From positions 299,788 to 363,787 of the forward strand of contig SSNU01000109.1 in NCBI GenBank assembly GCA_012064415.1: 64,000 bases of DNA, given 5' to 3'. Positions 56,939-64,000 of the stretch are shown piece after piece. Position 1 is the first letter of the stretch; the number at the start of each line of letters is the position of its first letter. The notes under the pieces are model-generated. The model was not told the origin of the DNA. It was given only the letters and a program-made list of their open reading frames with translations, and ran no database searches. Source of the DNA: Gyrodactylus bullatarudis (lineage: Eukaryota; Platyhelminthes; Monogenea; Gyrodactylidea; Gyrodactylidae). A program made the translations under genes and the position numbers.

Positions 56939-57949
56939 TTAGTACTTTTGAAGTCGATCTTGGAATAGGCTTGCATATTTTGATCTTTTAATCAGTTCGA
57001 TACTCTTTCGAATCATTACTTCATTTGACTTTGAATCATTGACAATTTCCAGAGGTTGCTTTTGACTACTCTGCATGTAGAAGCCTCCGGAAACGATATT
57101 ATCTGCAAGAAGACAATGTAAAGAAGTCTGACTGCCCTCCCAGGGACTGACACCAAAGACATTTAGCGCCATAAAACTGTACTTAGTAACGCCAGATACA
57201 TTACGGAATATTTCTGTTTTGACTACACCCGGATGATGGCTAGAGACAACTGCATTCTTCAACTTTTCCGACAAATACCTTGAATAGATCACATTGCCAA
57301 GTTTGGAATCGGTATAAGGACCGATTTGGGTATAAGTTTCCGGTGTCCTCTCGAGATTATTCCAATCGGTATTTCCATACTTGTGGCCCCAAGCAGATAC
57401 AAAGGTTATCCTAGGCTTTTCACTATTCTTAATCTTTTCCATGAGCAGTTCAGTCAACAATAAATGGCCAAGATGATTTGTGGCAAATTGCACTTCGAAT
57501 CCATCCTCGTTCTTAGTAAACGTCTTAAGTCCGGCTATTCCAGCATTGCAGATGAGAAAGTCGACCTTTTGCTCCTTGAAGTTGTCCACAAAGTCACAGA
57601 CTGACTTGAAATTCGATAAATCCAGAATGGCGGGAATTAAATTTTCATCCTTGACAGGAGTGTAGCATTGCTTGAGGCAATCATCGTTCATATTCTTCGA
57701 AAGATAGTTATTTTCATTGTACATGAGAAGAATGTCCTTTTTGGCATCATCAAGGCGCTCCATATTTCTTGAGGCCAGGTAAACTTTACATCCTCGTCTG
57801 GCTAGTTCTCCGGCAATTTCCTTTCCGATTCCAGTGTTTGATCCGGTTACTATAGCGACTTTATTGTCTAGTCTCTTTACAATTTTACAAAGAGGTCCTC
57901 CTTTAATGAATTCTGGCATTGAAAAATAACTTAATAGGGAGCTGAGCAT
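56939..57949 (-). CDS. short-chain dehydrogenase/reductase, retinol-dehydrogenase type
   Basis: Single-exon NAD(P)-dependent oxidoreductase of 336 residues. The Rossmann motif TGSNTGIG is at 35-42, NAG at 135-137, the catalytic Ser near 185 (FVSAWG) and YTDSK (Tyr212/Lys216). The HHPGVVKTEIF segment is typical of the RDH11-14/DHRS group, which reduces retinal and other lipid aldehydes at the ER. An N-terminal stretch of about 28 residues is mildly hydrophobic and may act as a membrane anchor. An insert of about 25 residues (around 76-102, NENNYLSKNMNDDCLKQCY) lengthens the loop before the third strand. The lack of introns contrasts with its neighbours and could reflect retrocopying. The substrate is not predictable. 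Confidence 0.9.
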   Translation of the reverse strand: MLSSLLSYFSMPEFIKGGPLCKIVKRLDNKVAIVTGSNTGIGKEIAGELARRGCKVYLASRNMERLDDAKKDILLMYNENNYLSKNMNDDCLKQCYTPVKDENLIPAILDLSNFKSVCDFVDNFKEQKVDFLICNAGIAGLKTFTKNEDGFEVQFATNHLGHLLLTELLMEKIKNSEKPRITFVSAWGHKYGNTDWNNLERTPETYTQIGPYTDSKLGNVIYSRYLSEKLKNAVVSSHHPGVVKTEIFRNVSGVTKYSFMALNVFGVSPWEGSQTSLHCLLADNIVSGGFYMQSSQKQPLEIVNDSKSNEVMIRKSIELIKRSKYASLFQDRLQKY

Positions 57950-59243
57950 ATTCTCTTGTATATTAGAAGATTCAAATAACCCGTCATAATTCTTCTTGCT
58001 TTTGATTGGCTAAGATAATGTGTGGGTGTTATATCTGTTATTTAGGTTTGGTATGATAATTGATCATTGAGTAAAATCTAGATTGTAAATTAAATATGAG
58101 GCATTGTTTAAGTTGCACATTGGAATGACTGGATAAGATGATGCAATCTACAACTAAGTTCTATAGATTCAAATTGAATCATTCAATCTATAGTTGAGAA
58201 AGATTGTCGTTTTCTTTATCAATTAATTTTAGTCAAGATTTCGACAAATTTAATATAGATTTGAAAGAAATATTATAATTTAGAAAATTACAGTTTGTAG
58301 CTTATCCACAAATGGGATCATTATTTTGTAAAAAAATTTGTTTAGCAAAATATTTTAAAATATCTACTTACTTTAAAGTAGCTCTATGGAACACGAGAAT
58401 TTATTATGAGGAAAATTTTTTCCTTGGATTTTTCGGTCAAAAGTAATTAAATCACTTACTAGTTCAAAACGAGATGTTTTTTACTAGCTTATAAATTAGA
58501 TACACGCTGAGTCTTATCTCTAAGACAAGATGTGGGACTTCTCCGCATCCAATTAGGGATAATAAAAGACTTAAGCACTTATCCCTACTAGGGAATCCCT
58601 CTTGTAGTAAATTTTAGCAGCAAAAATTTTGAAAGAATCCTCTGATTGTTTCAAATTGAAACTTTTAATGCGTATTTCACATGCGGAGATGATACACTGA
58701 GGACATCTATTCATTAATGGTTGGCCCCTTAGAGTCTAAGGCTTAGACTATTACATTTTCGACTGATTCTGTTCAAGAGTTTCAATTTATGTTTTGATCA
58801 GAGAGTTAACAAAAAAGGGTATTTCACCTGTAATTGATTTTGATCTCGTACTAATTAGTAACTGCAGTTTTGGAAAAATTCGAAATTTTCGTTTTTTGAA
58901 AATATCTCTGAAACTGAATACAATTCGTAAATTCTAAGACCAGATTCAGAATCTGCGTCAAATTTCGGATTACGATTATTTTGGTTTAATTTGTAGTATC
59001 ACTAGATTGAAATAAAAGTGACACGCCGTGTTATCGGAATTATCCATATAATGGAATAGTGGAATATGTAAAAAGGAATCTTTATTAAATTCTATAGGAC
59101 ATTAAACTTGTACATTGATATCAAATGATTCTTTTATCGAGCATTTTCGTCTAACATATGTACAATAAGTTGGTTATCTGTCGGCTAAAATAGGCCAATA
59201 GTTAGCATTTAGACATTTAGTCAATGTTTATCAATTGTTTATT
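57950..59243. other. intergenic
   Basis: Holds TGTGGGACTTCTCCGCATCC at 58531-58550 followed by AATTAGGGATAATAAAA, matching the block upstream of progranulin. The phrase CAGATTCAGAATCTGCGT at 58942 also occurs near 19092. No gene recognised. Confidence 0.4.
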
Positions 59244-62200
59244 CTATACAAAACTGCTTTCAATGTTGTTAATATTCGTGTTCTGCTTTTGGAGAGATAG
59301 TCGAGATTCTGATCTATTCGAGGTGCAATGGCTGGACTCGGATTCTGCAATATTCTTGTCAACAATATTATTATTTTTTATGGTAAAGAGAGTCATATTT
59401 TTGTCTAGGAAAAAGACTTGATCTGTCGTGCCATTGGAATCCTTGTGTTCATATTGAGATGTCTGAATTGGATAGAGTTTCAAATTTCTCTGGTTACCAT
59501 TGCCTATCATGCTGGGTATTTTTTCATACTTTTCTGGTTTTCCTTTAACATTCATTTCGGTGTAGGGTTGGAAACAGTGATTTGGCTGAATCATTGCTAA
59601 AACAAGAGAATAGATAAATTCAAAAAATAAGCTTTTCAGTTATATTTTATAATTTAATCATTGTTTTGAAAACTATTCAAGATCAACCCAAACCATTAAT
59701 TGTAAAACTATTCTCGATGAATTTGGGAATTCATGATTTTTACAAAAATCACATTTTTTCATCAAGGTATCAAAATTTTTGAAAGATTTTTTGGTAACTG
59801 ATTCAAAATGTACACTTTTACTGATTTTAGAAAAAAATTATGAAAAAAAGTTTTGTTTGGAAAATTTTAGAGACATTTTAAAACTCGAGATGGCGCGATT
59901 TTTAAGAATATTTTAAACTTCGAGTTTTAAACTTCACAGTTTAAAAAAAATAAAAAAATCGCCCCATCTCGAGTTTTAAAATGTCTTTAAAATTTCTGTA
60001 AAAATCATGAATTCCCAAATTCATCGAGAATAGCTGTATTTAATTACATGCAAAAATTCATTTTCTTTATTTCACTTGGAAGATGTCAAATTGTTTCACA
60101 GGAAAAGTTGTCTATTTCGGGTATACTCATCAGTGAGATATGGCAATATTTCTTTCGATTCAGAGAAATGAAGTAGGACTTTGAGTCGCAAAAAACATTT
60201 AATATAATAATAAAACGTATCAAAGAAAACTCAAGGGGGAAAAACTACCATCAGGGAGAAACTAACTCATATATTTGTGATCTTCAATAGGCTGATCGAG
60301 TTCATTAGCAGTTTTATCATCTAGCTGGGGTGAATTAGACCTGGTTTGCATATAACGATGTTGGTTCATGTAAGAAGTAACAGGGAGGTAATAAGCCTTT
60401 CTTTGTCGGCCAACAGAATTTGTTTCATCACAGTTGATCCTATACATTGTAGACATTTTTGGTGACATATTCTGAGGTTGTACATTTGGTGTAATCGTAT
60501 TAGTTTGAATGTAATGGTTGTTAAAATCGTCCATGTATTGATTCTTGATCATATTGTTCAAGGCAACCGAATTTGATTTTAAAACTAAAATAAAATGTGT
60601 ATTTACTTGAAAGTAGCTTCGTTCACGGAAAAATATTTTATTTGGTAAATTCATTGAATTTTCTCCGATAGGAGAATAAAACGTTCTAAAATTATTTCTA
60701 CATTTGTTGGATGGAATTATCTGAATAATTTTTTATGGTCAAAAGGTCCATTTTTTAGCATTCCATCAGAAATCCTGAGCATTTTTCAACAAGAAAGAGA
60801 GATTTTGAGATGATGTGAAAGTTGGTGTAAGAGAAAAATAAAAAAATTGCATTTACAAATGTGAGGGCAGAAAGCATCAATCATTCTAAAGCTTGTTATT
60901 CTTTATTTTAATAATCTCCATTAGTTTATCGTTAACTTTTGCATAAAAAATTGTTATTAACAATACAATACTGAAGGGATGTGGTTAAGGATGGTATCTT
61001 GGGATCCTTTGGAGACAGACAATCTTACAGATTTTGTGTGCTAGGTTAAAATTAATTTTATTCCAATTTTAATGGAAAGAGTAGTTTATTTTTAGATTTT
61101 TTTTAATGAGGGGAATTTCTCTGTTTCTCTCTTAAAGACTAAAAATAACATAGAATTAATTAGAGCCATTTTCAAAAAGAGGGGGCCTTTCTTTTCCTAA
61201 AGGTTTCACTAATGAGATGAAAGAAAATAGAATTTTAATATTGAGGACAATTTTAATTGAAAAAAGTCTTTAAGATGTGAAAAAACATAACTTGTTCGTT
61301 GATTTGAAGTTGGTAATCTCAATGTTTTCATCAAATAGACAAAATGATCGTAATTTTTTGGAATCCAGATCAAGTAGGAAAATATTTGAAAAGTATTCAA
61401 TTTGTCCCAATGTATCGAGTAACTAGTTAAGCGCAATCAGTCGATGAATAGGCTCAAATTGTAGAATTTATACCATTACAGGGGTAAAGTCTGAAAAGAC
61501 CTGGTGAAATATAACGTTTATCACTGAAATTTACGGCTGTTTTCTCTTAAATTCCTCATGAATTCAAAAACAAATAAAAATAATATTCTGAATGAAGTTC
61601 GACTGTATTTTCGCAAAATAATATTGTCATTTCTTAAAATATTAATTAACTTTGAGCTGAAATTTTATATTGATTCGAAAGTGACAGAGTTGGCGAAAGA
61701 GGAATGAAAACTTTGCGCCAAATTGAAATTTAAAAAATGACAATATTTGATAGAGGCAGTCATCAAATTCTCGATTAAAAAACAGTTTTTTGTAAATATC
61801 AATCGACTTTATATTAGAGAATGGTGATCTTGTTGTATTATAAGGATCAATGGTTATCATAGACTGGGGTTCAATTTATCTTAAATCATTCTCGGTGTGC
61901 AAAGTTCATTGAGGAAACATTCATGAAAGTAAGTGAGCACATTGTCATCAAGAGAGATTTCTACTGATTTAAACGAGTCTTTTTTACGTGAAGAGAATTT
62001 CAAAAATTCCTTCGACCAATTTGTGCCGTATGATCTCTACGATGCTCAGAAGAGGAGGAGAGTCGAATGTTGCAAAAGAATTGTTCATTGCTTGAGATAC
62101 GAGAATTTTTTGAATAGTCTCGTTCAAACAGATAAAAAAATGATATTCCTACCTGCAAGAGATCATGGCCAGATTGAATTTTTCTCGGAAATATTTTGAA

Positions 62201-64000
62201 ATATCAGCTAATAGGCTCATTTCATAAATTTTTTTTCCGGACTAAATAAATAGGAAATTCTTGTGAATTAACTTTAGATGATGCTATTAATAAATGAGAG
62301 TTTTGTATACGATAAAGAAGCATATACTTCAATTTCATTTTTAAATAAAATTTTTAAAATTAATTTTCCCATTCTAATTAAAATTTTATTCTAAATCTAA
62401 GCTTCCTCAAAAAATTTAAATCTATGAGATCTTTGATCTTGAATTGGAACGCTGATTGGATGCTAAATGTGTTGTTTTACTCAGCAACTTGATTGAATAC
62501 TTTTTGTACTTTCTAAGGGAAAGGGAATGAAAATAGAGTCTTTTTTCCTATTTATATGGAAAAATTTTATAACAACAATACCTTTTTATTTTCAATTCCC
62601 TAATTAAATTATGAGATTTATTTTTTTATCCAAAAACTCTGAAACTTATTCAAATATACATAAAGGGGTAGTGGAAGTACGGGGAAGATTGAATGAACTC
62701 AAATATTTTCTTTCTTGAGGGATAACTATGATGATTAAGAGGATGATTCCTTGTTGTATCTCTTCCTCAATATACACACAGAATAGACAAGGGATACAAA
62801 AAAACAGAGATTCAGTTAAAGGTAGCCTTTTCAGCCGTGTATCTATGAACTTATACCAGAGGCATTCATTCATTATTTTGAATAAGAAGAGTTGTTTATT
62901 TTATCAACAACTCTTATGAACATTGTGTTTAGTGAAATTAAATCTAATAGTCAATTTTCACAAGGAAATAGGGGTAGTGGATCTGATTATTGCATTAGAA
63001 AGAGAGTTAGAAAAGGAAAATTATAAGGTCATTTCTTATTGTTGTACTAGTAAAATCTCGAGAGTAGATGCTCTAATGTGATAATGTTGGTGGGAAATCT
63101 TACCCCTGAATGCTCAAAAGTGGGCATATACTAAGGGAGAGAGATAGGAGTTTATTTTTTTGGTTGAACAACACGAAGAATATTTACCTAATTTTGTGGT
63201 TATTCATCCTGAAATGATAATGCTTAAGCAGATTGAGGAGAGAACATTTTTCTTGTTGCATATTTGAGGGAATTCTATTATTTGATTAAAAATAATTTGA
63301 ATCTTTTGAGTTATTCTATTCTACGTGTAAATGAAATAAGGCTTGGATCAAGAGAATAACAATTCGGTGATAATTATTCTGGAATCTAATATAACAACCA
63401 TGTAATAAGCCTTGAGTATGAGTCAATAAAAGTACAGAGAGACTGTTCAGATTAGAAAAATCTATAATCCACTGAGGAAGGTACTTGACAATCTCAGTCC
63501 TAAAACGTCTGAAAGAGGCTTTGGAAAAAGGTTGGCTTTTATTCCAACTGAGTCTACTTTTACCAATATTTCATTAGGATTTTGAAAATTCCACCTCAGC
63601 CATCATATTTGACAAATCTTAGTTTTTAGTGCAGGTGTTTTTTATATAATATTTAATTTAATTTAAATTAATCAAAGGTTTTGATAAACTAACCTGATGG
63701 TGTATGATATCCAGGAATTTTATAACCATCAGGACCGATGGCAGAGGTTGATGTTCTTGTGAATATTCTCTTGTAGCCAATCAGAATCATCAACATTATC
63801 ATGAGAAGGATAAAGACTGAACTCAAGATCAGCAGAATCATCTTTGTATTAATTTTCATGTTTCTTGAACCATCATAATTATCTAGGTTCTGTTGAGCTG
63901 AATGGAGCTCACTTTGCTCAGCCCCCAATGTAACATAGACAGTGATTGAAGAGTTCAGGCGTACCTTTGAGCCCATATCTTCAACGAGAATATTCAGGGA
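59244..64000 (-). CDS. cadherin/protocadherin-like receptor, C-terminal three exons (5' incomplete)
   Basis: Cell-adhesion membrane protein that runs off the right edge. Exons (minus): from the edge (64000) to 63694, 60584-60267, 59596-59244; they join in frame to 325 residues. The visible extracellular part is the end of a cadherin repeat (SLNILVEDMGSKVRLNSSIT, VYVT). A single transmembrane helix follows (MILLILSSVFILLMIMLMIL) with basic residues after it (GYKR). The cytoplasmic tail of about 230 residues is rich in Asn, Gln and Ser, with no catenin-binding motif that I recognise, and ends SSFV, a class I PDZ ligand (S-x-V at the C-terminus). The intron between exons 1 and 2 is 3.1 kb. The cadherin call rests on the short extracellular piece plus topology. 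Confidence 0.7.
59706..60037. repeat. long inverted repeat in cadherin-like intron
   Basis: TCTCGATGAATTTGGGAATT at 59713 pairs with its complement near 60035. The inner parts also pair: TTTTAAAACTCGAGATGGCG at 59876 and its complement near 59985. It is a 330-bp foldback with unpaired interior segments. The word TTTCTGTAAAAATCATGAAT also recurs near 21555 and 51960. Confidence 0.6.
60585..63693. other. 3.1-kb intron of the cadherin-like gene
   Basis: Contains a family-2 leader module (61465-61660), a copy of the 52-kb foldback repeat (63468-63535) and an unassigned plus-strand frame at 61933-62199 (ESFLREENFKNSFDQFVPYD; RRRVECCKRIVHCL). That frame has balanced composition but no recognised domain. 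Confidence 0.4.
61465..61660 (+). repeat. TATA-leader module, family 2
   Basis: AATTTATACC, then GGGGTAAAGTCTGAAAAGAC, then GTGAAATATAACGTTTATCA, and an ATG at 61558 opening MNSKTNKNNILNEVRLYFRK. Same order and similar spacing as 30903-31080. Confidence 0.65.

Noticed and set aside
1..64000. CRISPR arrays, tRNA or rRNA genes, bacterial-type operons
   Set aside because: No regularly spaced direct repeats, no cloverleaf-like segments and no rRNA-like conserved blocks were seen; the genes are intron-bearing and eukaryotic.

Overview
This is AT-rich eukaryotic DNA from an invertebrate animal. The evidence is split genes with GT-AG introns, the standard genetic code, metazoan-type proteins (UBR3, CCP1, TBC1D25, granulins, a classical cadherin-like receptor) and many animal-type transposons. 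I cannot name the lineage. Several introns are only 27-39 nt, unusually short for an animal, while others exceed 10 kb because transposons sit inside them. One N at 11535 marks an assembly join.

Layout. 1-2.75 kb: a hAT remnant, then the 5' half of a UBR3-like E3 ligase gene (minus strand). 3.5-22.1 kb: a nucleotide-sugar transporter gene (SLC35A type, copy A, minus). I find only its first two and last two exons. The 14 kb between 7.7 and 21.8 kb is filled with a Ginger MITE, a Tc1 element carrying a piggyBac insertion, a second hAT remnant, a Penelope-like reverse transcriptase and a Ginger transposon inserted into an older repeat. 25.8-34.7 kb: the intact paralogue (copy B, 8 exons). 34.8-42.1 kb: a cytosolic carboxypeptidase CCP1/AGTPBP1 gene directly upstream of copy B on the same strand. 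42.1-49.2 kb (plus): a single-domain granulin gene and a progranulin-like gene with about nine and a half granulin units. 49.6-54.3 kb (minus): TBC1D25-like Rab GAP. 54.4-56.6 kb (plus): a TASOR-like protein with a DUF3715 pseudo-PARP domain. 56.9-57.9 kb (minus): a one-exon retinol-dehydrogenase-type SDR. 59.2-64 kb (minus): the 3' end of a cadherin-like adhesion receptor running off the right edge.

The genes do not form a pathway. The notable organisation is two very tight head-to-head pairs (CCP1/small granulin, 44 bp between ATGs; TBC1D25/TASOR-like, 89 bp) and one same-strand close pair (CCP1 then SLC35A copy B, about 130 bp) in which the downstream gene shows no AUG of its own. That suggests spliced-leader trans-splicing or read-through. 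Between genes the sequence is dominated by inverted-repeat elements and by a multicopy TATA-leader-ATG module whose short reading frames share an NI[FL]xE[IV]R signature. I regard this module as the best candidate for something undescribed.

Coordinates of exons were worked out by hand from reading frames and splice sites. Exon phases were checked to join in frame, except where stated for the middle of CCP1.
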